Assembly: GCA_014529385.2 (NCBI GenBank)
Contig: CM043966.1
Location: 43,842,537-43,906,536 of the forward strand
Reading direction: 5' to 3'
DNA from: Adiantum capillus-veneris
Taxonomy: Eukaryota; Streptophyta; Polypodiopsida; Polypodiales; Pteridaceae
Length of the DNA stretch: 64,000 nucleotides
Below, piece after piece: positions 1 through 11,162 of this stretch. The notes beneath the pieces are model-generated. The model had not been told where the DNA came from. It searched no databases and saw only the letters and a list, made by a program, of their open reading frames with translations. Within the stretch, counting starts at the first letter, position 1, and the number at the start of each line of letters is the position of its first letter. A program made the translations under genes and the position numbers.

Positions 1-666
1 ACTAGGGCCAGCCGCAACTATGGATTTCTCAACCACTTCCTCAAGACCCCTAGGGTACTCGAGCTGGTGTGCTTTTCCTTCCGCTGCAGGGTTCATGGGG
101 ATAACCTGCTGCTCCTTGGTGTCCTTGATAAAGGACCCAACTTGAAGGTGTGGTAAGCGGAGCTCCTCCAAATCAGGTTCCTCGCTCACCAAGAAGATAA
201 ATGTTGCGAGCCGAGAAAGGTACTCCACCCCCAACTTGCGCTTCTTGAGCACTGACACCCCACGGGCTTGCTCGTCCAAGTAATGGCGTGCATTGGTTGC
301 AATTTCTTGGAATCATTGCAACCGCTTGGCGAATGGGCGATCACCTTTGTGTATATAGCGCAAAAGATCGCAAGGCACCCAGATCCCTGCATGTGGGGGG
401 ATAGATACAGAATATTTTATGATGTGCTCCTCCATGAACGCAGAAATCTCCTCAAATGCATCCATGTGAAGGACAACTGTGGCGTCAAGGTCAGGGAGAC
501 GAGTAAAAAAGGTGTGGAGGTCCAACTTCCCTTTGTATTTGGTGTCCTCGAGGAAGAGGATGAAGCGTGACAAAGGGGTGGATGTGGATACAGATACAGA
601 GGCTGTGGCAGCATCCATGTTTAGCCTGGGGTGTGGATAGAGAGTGGAGGAGCTCAGGAGTTGCAA
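1..666 (-). pseudogene. Unrecognised plant gene, 3' end beyond window, interrupted by one stop
   Basis: A minus-strand reading frame opens at the ATG at 664-666 (a second in-frame ATG is at 618) and runs for 117 codons to a TGA at 313-315. The same frame then stays open to the window edge, about 104 more codons without a stop. It therefore looks like one longer protein with a single premature stop. The first part is Ser/Thr-rich and then mixed alpha/beta in character (motifs HTFFTRLPDLDATVVLHMD and YSVSIPPHAGIWVPCDLLRY). The second part is charged (ARHYLDEQARGVSVLKKRKL). I do not recognise the family. It lies downstream of a second decayed gene on the same strand and could be its neighbour or a remote exon. 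Confidence 0.4.
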
Positions 667-864
667 AAGTGAAAATAGTGAATGAGTTAGGTGGCCCCCC
701 TTTTATAATGTACCCTTTTTTTAAGACATTAAAAAAAAAGGCACTTTCACCAAAAAATGATTTCTCATCCCAATGCAAAAAATTATATTCAAAGGCATGA
801 TTTGCCGAAGCAAATCATGGTGATTACAGCGGGGATCAATATGAAAATTGCAAGAGTTACAAAG

Positions 865-2253
865 TTATAAGATCGATAGCATAGTTCCATCTATCCCCCA
901 GTCCTCCTCGACCTTCAATTTGTCTTCCATTCTCTTCCCAATCTGCGGACATTCATTACAATAAGCATCTAATGATCGACAAACCATGATGTATTGAAAA
1001 TGTGGTGGAAGGATTCTCACCTTGTGACCTTGTGAACGAAATTGTGCTTGTTAAAGGGCCTCAAAACCCATAATAACCAAATGTTCTCGAACATTACTGA
1101 GAGTCCAATGCTTGTTCACTTGGACTGCCTCCAAAGCATCGTTGGGCATCTTCACTGCAATGTCAAAGCTTTGACATTGCATCTTCACTGCAATGTCAAA
1201 GCTTGCAATAGCGCCATCTACACTCTGTAAGGGATTCCACACTCCAAGCTTGCACATCCAACAATCATAGTGAAATCGTATGTACAAGGAGGTGCGGGAT
1301 TTCAAATAGCGTATTCCAATACCTGAAGCTCCAACCTTACAACGGTACCGGTCCCCATTGTGCATGCCCTCCACAAAACCCCAGTCCTCTTCTAAAAGCC
1401 TTCCTAATTCCTCGTAATGCACATCTTTACATACAAGCATTGTGGTAGTCTCCACAAATCCAAACTCTTTAAAAATGTGCACAAAACAATGAATAGGCAA
1501 ACACCAGCTCAAGCCCACAGACCTAGAAGCTTTAGAGTATTTCAAAGAGTTTTGGACATCCATTATCATCTTTTGCTTGAAAGATGCTACCGACCACAAA
1601 TCTGGGACCGGCCACTCCATACTTAATAAGGAAGTTACTTTGATGGGTTCAAGCATTCCAAATGCTTGTGTAGAAGTAGGGACAATATAGGAGTGAGAAT
1701 AGAAGAAAATCCTTCTTTGAACCAGTTTGGTTGGGCAAAGATGCGGGAACATTATTGCTCCAATATCCGCATGTATAGCATTGAATGTACCGGAGAGACT
1801 ATGTAGTGGCTGCTCCTCCACCAACGTGGATGGAAATATGACTATAAATGCATGACAAATGTTAAGTATGAATCCATAATAACATTACACTGTGATTTCA
1901 CACCTAGCTTTGTATTCTCAAAACATGTACTTACAATGTGTTGGAAATCAAGGTGGTTGTTGCAAGTGCATGGTTGACATTGAGAAAACATGTTGCACAA
2001 TGGCTATGGTCCCCTTGTCTTTGCGGTTCTTGAAGCCAAGGAGCTTTCCTTTCCAATGAAGATCCAAGTTTGCACGATTCCGCACACGATGAGGGCCAAC
2101 AGCAGATGGTTGTATGTATACCCAAGCGCCTTTGGTGAACTCTTGTGGCACCCACTCATCATCTACACCTCTAGTGTTGTGACATGCAAGTGCTGTGACC
2201 TCATCCTTTGGTCGCCTTTGCGAAGTAGAGTTGGCCATGGTTGAGCAAAGCAA
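865..2253 (-). pseudogene. Unrecognised two-exon gene, decayed
   Basis: An upstream frame (2253 to 1948, starting MLCSTMANSTSQRR) and a downstream frame (1824 to 1051) are separated by a plausible intron. A GTAAGT donor on the minus strand lies at 1934-1929, and an acceptor ending TATAG lies at about 1847-1842. Joining at these sites keeps both exons in one phase, but a TGA at about 1950-1948 precedes the donor. The long frame stops at TAA (1053-1051) and stays open in the same frame to a second TAA at 865-867, with protein-like content (RILPPHFQYIMVCRSLDAY). No known domain is recognised. The in-frame breaks make it a likely pseudogene. A start at 2253 or at the internal Met 5 codons later fits equally well. 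Confidence 0.4.
1147..1212. repeat. 33-bp tandem duplication containing a 24-bp perfect palindrome
   Basis: Two copies of a 33-base unit (1147-1179 and 1180-1212) sit in the unrecognised minus-strand gene, so the encoded protein carries an 11-residue repeat (SFDIAVKM...). The first copy and its junction form a perfect palindrome at 1157-1180, with arms GCAATGTCAAAG and CTTTGACATTGC. Confidence 0.85.
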
Positions 2254-2339
2254 ACTAGGAGGAGGAGAAGAACCTTGCTTGTTGCTACAATGTAGGTGTG
2301 ATAAAGTGATATGAGAAAATGGTCAACCCTTGTGGCAAT

Positions 2340-2418
2340 GGGAGGAGAAGGTGGATAACTCTTGCTTGGTGTGGCACTGGGAGGAGAAGGTGGATAAGCC
2401 TTGCTTGGTGTGGCAATG
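2340..2418. repeat. Two-copy 39-bp tandem repeat
   Basis: The unit GGGAGGAGAAGGTGGATAA plus the following CTTGCTTGGTGTGGCA occurs twice with a 39-base period, with a degenerate third start after it. The region is purine-rich and lies just upstream (on the minus strand) of the decayed gene ending at 2253. A short minus-strand frame through it looks like a by-product of the repeat. Confidence 0.7.
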
Positions 2419-2977
2419 GAAGGTGGTAGGGGAGGAGAGAGGAGCTTCCTTGCTGCAGCAATGGAGATGGTGTAAAGAGAGAGAGTGTTGGAGTAGAGGA
2501 TGAGTGTGATGGTTGCAACCGAGGGGTTGGAAAAGGGGTTCTAGAGAGAGAAAATCCTTTTTTGCCTAATAACTAATTTTGGGGGAGCTCTGGATAGCAA
2601 AAAAAGATTTTTTTAAAGTTTTTAAAAAAATTTGAATTTTAGGGTTTTTGGATGCACGTTTTGACTTTTTGAGATCAAAAAATGCTTTTTTGACCATAAA
2701 ATAGTTTTAGGGGGGTTTTCAGAAGATGAAATTTGAGTTTTGAAATTTTTGAAAAATTTCAAATTTTTGGGATTTTTTCATAACCGGATCAAAAAGGAGG
2801 GAAGTTGGAGGTTCCATATGGCCCACCCCCCCCCCCCCACCCCACCTTCTCACTAGGTAAGAGCCCATTTAAAAAGTGTAAAACTACTTTGTCCCCCTAC
2901 ATCTTTAAGGGTATAGAGTGTGTCCACCACCCTCTTCTCATTGGCTGGCCTCTAATTAACCTTAATCCCAAAGGGCC
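2419..2977. other. Low-complexity spacer
   Basis: No gene is seen. From about 2570 to 2790 the DNA is runs of T and A with TTTTGA words. A 13-base C run lies at 2826-2838. The stretch ends where similarity to the gypsy RT region begins. Confidence 0.6.
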
Positions 2978-3265
2978 CCTAGAGGGTTCATATTTTTCCT
3001 AATGTATAGGGACGTTGTCTGCTGGGTTTGGCGTCATTCTTAAGGAGTATTGTGTGTTGACAGATACTTGGATCCACCCCCTTAAGATCTTTGTATGACC
3101 ATGCAAACACATCTCTATGAACCTAGAGGGTTCATATTTTTCCTAATGTATAGGGACGTTGTCTGCTGGGTTTGGCGTCATTCTTAAGGGGTATTGTGTG
3201 TTGACGGATACTTGGATCCACCCCCTTAAGATCTTTGTATGACCATGCAAACACATCTCTATACT
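2978..3265. repeat. 144-bp in-frame tandem duplication in the PR-RT linker
   Basis: Two near-identical copies of a 144-base unit run from about 2978 to 3121 and from 3122 to 3265. The unit is 48 codons long, so both copies stay in the minus-strand pol frame and encode the same stretch (DVFAWSYKDLKGVDPSI and what follows). Differences by eye are only a few bases, so the duplication is recent relative to the decay of the element. Confidence 0.85.
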
Positions 3266-3362
3266 GTTTAAGAGTAGCTACCAAAAGCTTTTCCTCTTCT
3301 TCGGTAAGATCCGTGGCAATATATGCAGGTTTTGGATCTTCTCCTGGCTCTGCTAGATCTAT

Positions 3363-4988
3363 TCATTTGGCTTTTTCAAGATCGTCGTACGATGTACCCG
3401 GTTCCTTCAATTCCCTCATTGGTTGTTGCACTATGATTTTCCTATCTTGTATGGTATACTTCTTATAATGGGACGGTGCATCTATCTTGTCAGAACTCGT
3501 GTCCTCATTTGTTTCAAAGTCAGTCGTCCATATGTCTCTGACGGTTCGCTTGAGCTTATTGTACTCTGTTTTTCTCTCTGTTTTGGTCATTCCAGACCCT
3601 GTTTTCCCCCCTTTTTGTGACTTAGTTGTTTGCTTTTCGTGTCTGTTCTTCTTGTTGTTTTTCCACGGTTTAGTTTTGATAAACCGGCCAGTGACCTCGT
3701 CTTTGACACGATCATCAGCTTTGACAAGCTTTAGATATCCCGTTTTGTCATTGACAAGAGGCATCGGATTATGCTTATTTGCCCTTGATTTTCTTGTTCT
3801 CTTGGATTTATACCGCTCCTGTCGACTAGGTTTTTGGTTAGGAAACTCGTAAAACCTATCCTGTCTTGACCTGTATTTTCTATTCGTCTCTGATGCACTT
3901 GATCTCTCATCATCAGCCTCTATCAGTTGGATTTCATCGTCCAGTGATGGAAGGTCACCGCTTAGTGAATCTGTGAATTCCTCCTCCATTTGATTCCTAT
4001 CGTTCACTACAGATATCTCATCAATTATTCTTTTACACTCGGTCTCACGTGGTGGTTCTTCTTGTTCCTCACTCTCCGATCCTGACTCAAGGATCACGCT
4101 AGCCATTTTCAACGTTCCTAGGTCGTATCCTTCTTCTTCACAAAATTTTGTAGGTGTGCATTTGTTAACACATACGTCCAAGGTTGACAATATTTGAGTC
4201 CACCCGAATGGCTCAAATAAATGTTCCGGGAAAGGTTCTGGGAGATAAGCCTCGTCTTCTACGGATCTTTCCAAAACGCATTCCTCTTTGATTATGTCTC
4301 CACAATCAGATGCTCCACACATCCAGACATGCGCTTTCGTTTGCATCCATGCAGGTATTTCTTTTTCATTTACAGTGGTTGAATTAAATTCTTGCACTGG
4401 TGTTTTTGCAACGTCTCTGTATCTGTGATCCTTCATGTTGATTTTTGTTATTAGCTCTTCGTGCCTTAGGTAGATTTGGTCGTAACCCCAATCTTGTATC
4501 ATTTTGAGTTGACGCATAAATGGGCGTCCCAAAGTAATGTCAAAGTTGTTCGTTTTCTCGAAATCCACCACAGCAAAGGTGTGCTCATAGTTAATTCCAC
4601 ACGAAGTTACAACTATTTGGTCCAGGATTCCCAATGGTCTCTCTACATACCCATCTGCGAGTTGCAGTTTCATTCTCGTTTTCTTGAGATCTGGACGGCC
4701 CCATTTCTCCCAGATTTTCTTTGTAGCAATCGCCACTCCCATTCCACTGTTTAGGATAGCTATCGTTTGTATATCCTGATATTCAATAGTTAAGGTTGTA
4801 TTACCCTCCTCGCCTTCACAGTAATCTCTGACCTTGTTTATGGGCACTGGTTGGGCTTTGGGTTGACCTTCCCGTTTGTTTTCTTCTCCCGTAGGGTTTG
4901 TCGGAAGAGGAATCTTTACTCCTTTGTGCTCCAAATGTTTCCCCATGTCTTCCCATAAGTGTGGTCTGACTCTCAAGAGTTCGGACAA
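3363..4988 (-). pseudogene. Gypsy family A pol N-terminal part: retropepsin-like protease
   Basis: A 541-codon open stretch. Residues about 65-175 form a retropepsin-like domain: the active-site loop ILNSG at residues 78-82 and the second hydrophobic-Gly block ITLGRPFMR near residue 150. A functional protease needs Asp in the loop, and copy 2 of this family has MDSG at the same place. Here the codon at 4751-4749 is AAC (Asn), so catalysis should be lost. The rest is an acidic and then a Lys/Arg-rich linker (repeated KSKRTRKSR-type runs, residues about 390-470) leading towards RT. The stop at 3363 is followed in the same frame by more linker and the start of RT. Confident as an element protein, inactive by inference. 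Confidence 0.85.
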
Positions 4989-5011
4989 CGTGATTGTGCA
5001 TGTTATAGGTT

Positions 5012-6361
5012 CTACAGCATCTCTTGAAGACTTTTTGAGTCAACCATATGTGGAATAGTTCTCATCTGGGATGGAACTAACCTTATCTCCGATTGTGCCT
5101 CATGTTCACCTATAAATGAAGGCAGGGTTTTCAAGGATTGGGCTTTGCTTTCCACCGAAATCTCCGTTCCCGCATCCCCATACAGCAATTGTATATCGGT
5201 TGGATAAAATCCGTTATCCAGGTTAATCTCAGGAATTGGAGCAGACTGTAACGTCGGCCATTGTTCTTCAACTTCTGGAATTAGCATTATCGTCATTGAC
5301 TTGGTGTCATCAGTCGTGTTTGGCACCACCCGATGATCCAGTGACAATATCGTTTTAGGTCTGGGTCCGTTTACTTGTTTTGGTTCATCGATTTTTAGTT
5401 TTTCTCGCTCTTTGTGAATCAACACTTCTTGTTCTGGGGTTCTAACCTCCTTAGGTTCCATCAACGCTTGGGCTGTTTCAATGAGGGGTTTACACATGTC
5501 CAAACGCTTGGTTTCCACTTTTGGTTGAGGATAAGTTAACCATCTCTGCTCTAAGGTTTGGTTTGTTTTTAGCCTTGCTTCGTATGCTTGTAATAGAGCA
5601 TCTAACGGCTCTAGCACTTTCTCAACCAAGACTGATCCCCCTGAGGAAGCTTTCCTCGGCTTGTTGTTAACCTCAGCAGTTTTACTCTCTCTCTCTCTCT
5701 CTTGTTTTAGTTGCTCCTTTGTTTCATGCAATTCGTTTTGCATGGCAATTTGGGTGTTCAATCTTCTTGTTTTCATCCTGTCTCGTTTCGCCTTCCAGAA
5801 TTTTCGCTGAGTTCTCATGGATAAACTCTCATTTTCTGTGGGTATCGGCAACTCGACCTTTTCCTCTAAGGGCTCGTTTTTCCTTAAGTCCTTGGCTTGG
5901 GCTCTGGTTATTGCATTGATTTGGATCATGGGATCGGTTTTTGATCCGCTACTTGCACTTGGTATTACCCCCACAATATTCATAGTTGCTTTTCCCTTGT
6001 TGTCCAGATTCTTTGGGCAATCTGGCAATATGTGATTCACACCACATCCGTCACAAAACCCAAAAATTTTCACTCTTTCACCTTTGAAAGGGCAGTTACG
6101 CTCCCAATGATTCGTACTTCCACAGTTATAGCACTGTCCAATTGGTGGTTGATTTTGAGGAGGTGGTCCCATAGGTTGTCCTACTTTATTAGGATATCCT
6201 CTTGGTTTGTAATTCTGGTTCGCAATGAACATTAACGTTCTTTCATCTACCAAATATTGATCTTCTATTGCGTAAGGCTCATTCGGTTCCTCATAATAAG
6301 AAACTTGAAGTGTACTATTTGTTCCTGGTGATGTTTCACAAGGTTGAGCATACCTAATCAT
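5012..6361 (-). pseudogene. Gypsy family A gag C-terminal part with zinc knuckles
   Basis: The 449-codon frame carries two cysteine motifs typical of retroelement nucleocapsid. The first is CYNCGSTNHWERNC (6133 to 6092) and the second CDGCGVNHILPDCP (about 6060 to 6015). They would bind the element RNA in the particle. A long charged stretch with predicted coiled-coil character follows (KEQLKQERERESK, near a CT-rich run at about 5686-5703). It overlaps the next frame by about 30 bases, so the original polyprotein has been broken by frameshifts. Orientation and order fit gag ahead of protease. Confidence 0.8.
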
Positions 6362-6585
6362 GGCTCTATTTTCCTATGGTGGTAATGGAGGTTGTTGACC
6401 CAACACAGGTTGAGGTCTGTCTGCTCCTGCTACCAGATTCATATTTGGTCCAACTTGATATCTTGGAGGAGGTGTTTGGGATGGTCCTGCTGGAGGTCCA
6501 TACGGTCTTTCCCTCACATAGTTTTTGTTATAAAAACACTCTTACGTGCTATGATTTGTCCATTTTTGCTCTATGGCGCACCATT

Positions 6586-7396
6586 TCAGTACTCGTCCAT
6601 TCGCAACTGGTGCTTTCGGCTGTTGTGTGCACCATGGCGTCGGATGATCCCCCCGCATATGTCACACTTCCTCGTCTGAGACTGTCTCATCACCGGATTT
6701 GATCTCATATGTTGCTGCATTCTCTTCGTTACCTCCTCTATCATTTGATCAGTTGTCGGCATCAAGGACGCCTGAGCATCTTTCTTGGTAGAGGGTTCGC
6801 TTTTGATCGATGAAGAGCCACTGGTTACTGAATCAGTATCCTCTGACACTTTTCCATATGCTTTGCAGTTGTCGACAAGATATAACGCTTCCCTTGTAAC
6901 CTGTTGAAACGTGCTACAGGCTTTCAAGTGAAGGTCCTTTTTCAAGGTTTCATTCCTAAGTCCTTCAACAAAGAGCATAGACAATCTCTCATCCTGCGGT
7001 AATTCCCTCCTCGGGAATCTCTCAATGTATTGCTTGAATCTCAAGGTTGCTTCCTTCACTTTTTCATTCTCCCTTTGTTTAAAAGCATATATCTGCGATA
7101 CAGTATTATGCTTTATACCCCGTTTTGAGAATTCTTCTGCGAACTCACGCAATACATGTTCAATATTCGGGCAAGTTGCAGGGTTTAAAGGTTGAAACCA
7201 TGTTAAGGCCGTCCCTTCCAAGGTCATCCCGAATCCCTCGTATTTGAGTATGGAAATCAGTGATCTGTTCTGCTCTTAAGACTTGCTTGAAGAGTGATAC
7301 ATGGGCATATGGATCCCGCGATCCGCTATACTTCTTCGGCATGCACTTCGCTACTTGGGATGGCTTGATCCGTCTATGGTGTGCGGTCAATCTCAT
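6586..7396 (-). pseudogene. Gypsy family A gag capsid-like domain (two frames)
   Basis: Two overlapping minus-strand frames, 7396-7160 and 7227-6586, together cover a retrotransposon gag domain. Landmarks are KYSGSRDPYAHVSLFKQVLRAE, then GTALTWFQPL, FKQRENEKVKEATLRFKQYI and LFVEGLRNETLKKDL. These are the typical spacing landmarks of plant gypsy capsid proteins. A frameshift near 7200 separates the halves. The matching region of copy 2 is at 23429-24146. Confidence 0.85.
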
Positions 7397-7423
7397 TTCT
7401 CTCGTGTCTCGACTTAATCGTTC

Positions 7424-8526
7424 TCATGCATCATGGAGGTCGTAGGTTGTTCTCGTTGGCTCCCCTGCCCCAAATCTACTACTAGGAGGCAAATGTGATG
7501 GGGTGGCTGCAAATGTCGGACCTACAGCCGTATGTGTAGAGATAGGAACTGCACTACCTCGATTCGTAGCCATTGACTCTCTGGAATGTAACGTTCCCAT
7601 GGGGCTTGGCAACGAATAATGAGGTCGACTGAAAGAATCAGCTACATGAGTCCTCCCTCCACCTGTGGTCAACGGTTCTGGCACGACAGTTGTAGGTGCT
7701 GGTCTTAGTGGGCTTGGAGTGACATAGTACTGGTGAAGTGGTCCCCCAAAGTACGTATATCCTTCCAACTCTTTTTTATCGATTGCTGCATATCGTCTTC
7801 CATATTTGTCGTATGCGGTAATTTTCGTTTCCGCTCCCTCTGTGTAGGTGAAGACATAAAGTCTTTTTCGCTCAGTCATCTCCCCCACGTAGGGTTCCTC
7901 GCATCTATAATAGAGATCTTGCTCTCCATTATCATACTTGTATAACCCCAAGTAGACGTTATCCATGTTGACTCTCAACATTTCGTTTTCTCGCCTTAAC
8001 CTCGCATTAGGTAAGCTCATTGTTGGTGCCTTTTCCTCATGTTCCTTGTCTATTTTGGCTTTTGTGCCCATCAATCCTCACTTGTCTACAATGTTAGGAT
8101 TTAGGACTACCAAGTACATGATATCCTCGTCATCTAGGTACCTATCACCGCTATAGCTCACATGCACCAAGTCCCTGAACTCACTTGGTCTATCTTCTAT
8201 TTTCACACAGTAGCGGTCCATACCATCTTTGTATATGTTGGCACCTTGCATGTTGTCATATTGATACTTGATGAACAATAGCTTTAATGTGGCTGAGGGG
8301 TCTGATGGTCCTGCTTCCATGTTTTCTCTTCCGTTTAGTTTTAATTGTCTTTTGTGAAATACTCAAAAGATCTCTTTGAAGAAGTATCGGAGATGCCTTC
8401 TTCAAGGATCGGCTCTAACGGTCGTACTATCCCTTGGTTTACACTCTCCTCTGTTGATGCAACACTTGTTTGAACCGCTAAATTTAGGTGTCTGGTGTTG
8501 ATTTGTTTTCCCGATCTCAAAAACAT
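7424..8526 (-). pseudogene. Gypsy family A N-terminal gag extension (three frames)
   Basis: Three consecutive frames (8526-8341, 8320-8078, 8074-7424) precede the capsid-like domain. The start MFLRSGKQIN is the usual opening of plant gypsy gag polyproteins. It is followed by PILEEGISDTS, also recognisable in copy 2 (TILEEVSDTFS at about 22550). The next part is rich in Tyr and acidic residues with no domain I know. Stops at about 8341 and 8078 break it. Confidence 0.65.
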
Positions 8527-9810
8527 GAAGAAAGTGGGATTTACTGACTGAATCCAAACCTCTTACCTAGAAATGGAATGATCTTCCAATTCCTGCGCGA
8601 CTGCATGGATTGTTACTTGATCGGTCTCTGCAAATGAATACACTGGATGGCTATGAGATCACTGTATCATTCCAACTGGCAGCAGATTCAACACTTCAAA
8701 ATGATCTCAACACAATTTTGCTTGCAGATTATTGACAGTATGTCCAATTTGATTTTTGACAACTCCTGGTATCTTAAATAGTCTAGGTCTATGAACAGGT
8801 CAAAAATGAGCTAGATCTGGGCCAGAGGTACACCGATCGCGATCGTAGTTCTGGGCCCAAATTAGATGAAACTTCACCAGCTTGTTCACTAGGCTATTTT
8901 AATACTACCTGCCAGACACTTTTGTATTTGGACTCAAAAAAGTTAAGTTTTTACCATTTCTTGGTTGGAAGTGTCTGTTTTCCCAAATTTATCAGTTTGA
9001 CTTGATTTCATTAGGAAAAGTTTGGACTCAAAAATGGGCCTTGTAAGAATTGTTGATGTGGCATAGCTTTCAAAAAGTGGGGATCGGTAAATTTTTGCAA
9101 ATAAAATCCAAACTTGTCAGAGGTTGGATATTTAGAATCTACTCTTCAAATGCTATCTATTGATATATAGCATGCATGTATCGGACATTGCCTTCATGTA
9201 GATCTAGAAAAAGGTGATTTTAGATTACCGTAACGGTAACAAAACCTGGCTGATTGAAAAAAAATAACATAAATTTCATAGAAGTCATCCAAAATTTTTG
9301 AACCTTGGCTCTTTAGAATCCATTTTTCAAGAACTTTCCAATGATAGGTCATATCATGGGGTTCTAAGCAATATTTAGAGGGGTCTACCGGGTTGCTTTC
9401 TCTTGTACAACTTTGATGATGTGGCACTTTTAAAAGGTCCAAAAATGAGTTCAAAATATTCCTAATGTGATGTTTGATTTGGGATTTGAGAGATACATGG
9501 GATTGTCCTGTGTACCGGCTATCCCTCTGTATGATTCCTTCCCAGTTTTGATGTGTTTTGGTCTACCAAAAGTCAATTTCTAAGCCAGTTTAACAATTTT
9601 TGACTTGGATCTGTATTCAGATGGTTTGACAGGTATTTTGAGGTATCTAGCTCTAGGTCCTTTAGACTTTTATGCTTGTAAGTACCTGAGGATCCCACAG
9701 ATGAAATCTGGTCAAAATCTGGCACTTAGGTACACCAATCGCGATCGTAGTTCTGAGCCCAAATCAGACCAAATTTGGCATGCTTATAGACACTGATATG
9801 TAGAGTATTC
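8527..9810 (-). other. Non-coding leader of gypsy family A copy 1
   Basis: No gene is seen. Between the gag start and the LINE at 9811 lies AT-rich DNA carrying two diverged copies of a segment with GTACACC, a palindrome and GTAGTTCTGRGCCCAAAT, about 900 bases apart (around 8828-8860 and 9730-9762). The palindromes are CGATCGCGATCG at 8834-8845 and AATCGCGATCG at 9737-9747. Position suggests a 5' leader or LTR part of the element, but I could not define LTR ends. Confidence 0.45.
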
Positions 9811-11040
9811 ATGCCATACGTGATCAATAAAGATGGTGGACATGCATCTTTCCATAAGGAGAATGTTGAAATTACCAAGGCTTACTTTTCCAATATGTTC
9901 TGTCCTTTTCCACATAGAAATAAGGATATCATAGATGCTAGACCCAAAATAGCTCAGGTAAGGAAAACATCAATGCCAGATCATGTGGCTTAATTGTTGG
10001 ACTTACCCATCTCAAAAGAGGAATTAAGAGAAACTATTGGAAAATTGAAGCCTGGTAAATCTCCTGCGATTGATGGTTTTCTAAATAATTTTTACTTTAC
10101 TTATCAAGATTTTCTTATACCTTACCTAATGCTGGTCTATCAAGAAGCCCTAGTTGTAGGTTCTCTTTCCTCTTCCATTAATGTTGGTGTTGTCAAGGTT
10201 GTTTATAAGAAAGGCTCAAGGGATGACTTATCAAATTAGAGACCAATCACATGTCTGATTTTTGTTTATAAGATGTTCTCGCTATCCTTATCTAGAAGGC
10301 TCATTCCCCTTATCAATCAATTTATTTTGAAAGAATAGGAGGGTTTTATTAAGGGGAGGTTCATTATGGATGCCATAATTACTATATGGGAAGGATTGGA
10401 ACATGTAGAGGATTCTTATCCGGACTTTATCTTCTTTAAATGATTTTGACAAGGCCTATGACATAATTGAATGGGAATTTATTTTGCAAAGCCTTTATGA
10501 CATGGGATTGGGAAGATTGTTTAGATATCAAATTTTGTTCACATTCTTTTTGGTAACGCAACAATCAAAATTTCTATTATGATACTCTTACTAAAACTAT
10601 CCCTCTCCACAAATCTATTAGATACAACTATCCTTTGTCACCATCACTATTGCAATTTCTTTTGATGCTTTGGGTTGTCTTGTCAAAGATGCTATACATC
10701 AAGGTAAGCTAAAGGCTATTGACATCCTTGTCTCAGATGGATGGCTACTGTTCCAGTAGTTTGTAGATGACCCTAATGCTTTAGTAAAGAATGACCATCA
10801 ATCTGTTGAGAATTTTTGGCATTGCCTTATCATTTACTGTTTGGCTAGTGGAACTGTTATAAATCATGCTAAAACAAGCTACAAGGTTTCAGAAGGTCCC
10901 TGCTTACCATAATTGTCCATGCTAGATGCAAAGTATGAAGGTGGTCAAATTTTTAGGCTACAAGGCATACCAATGGGCTTCAATGTCTCCTTCAACCACA
11001 AATGGAGCTCGATTTTGGAAAGATTGAGGAAGAAACTCCT
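9811..11040 (+). pseudogene. LINE reverse transcriptase, broken
   Basis: Fragments in at least two frames cover RT fingers, palm and thumb. The best preserved block (9994-10239) has the KPGKSPAIDGF and GVVKVVYKKGSRDDLSN motifs of plant LINE RT. A TAG follows at 10237-10239, just before RPIT. The catalytic Asp pair survives as VDD at about 10760, but the conserved Ala-Asp-Asp-Thr context is lost. It cannot make a working enzyme. Confidence 0.75.
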
Positions 11041-11162
11041 CTCTTGGTAGAACCATCGATCAAATATATTTGATAGAGATCTTGTTTTAAATCACTACTT
11101 ACTATCTATTTTGGTTTTTTTTTTTTGGTCCTGCTGATCTCCTTCCCAATACCAATCGAAAA

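Larger units (their letters stand above)
2978..8526 (-). mobile_element. Ty3/gypsy family A, copy 1, truncated (gag-PR and start of RT)
   Basis: Read on the minus strand, the order is: a polyprotein start with MFLRSGKQIN at 8526, gag, two CCHC-like zinc knuckles, an aspartic protease, and the linker into RT (about 3362 to 2978). After that, recognisable RT sequence stops, so most of pol is absent. The family matches the second copy at 22545-31550 on the plus strand: the gag, protease and RT-linker proteins share long motifs such as SRDPYxHxxxFKQVLRAE. Several frames are needed to read it, and the protease active-site Asp is mutated. It is therefore non-autonomous. No LTR is identified at either end. 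Confidence 0.85.

Noticed and set aside
1-2253. In-frame TGA/TAA codons taken as recoding (readthrough or selenocysteine)
   Set aside because: The same DNA carries other signs of decay, and there is no nearby structure or family to support recoding. Simple mutation is more likely.
2285-2518. Minus-strand Pro/Ser/Leu-rich frame
   Set aside because: It is a shadow of the 39-bp tandem repeat and purine-rich DNA.
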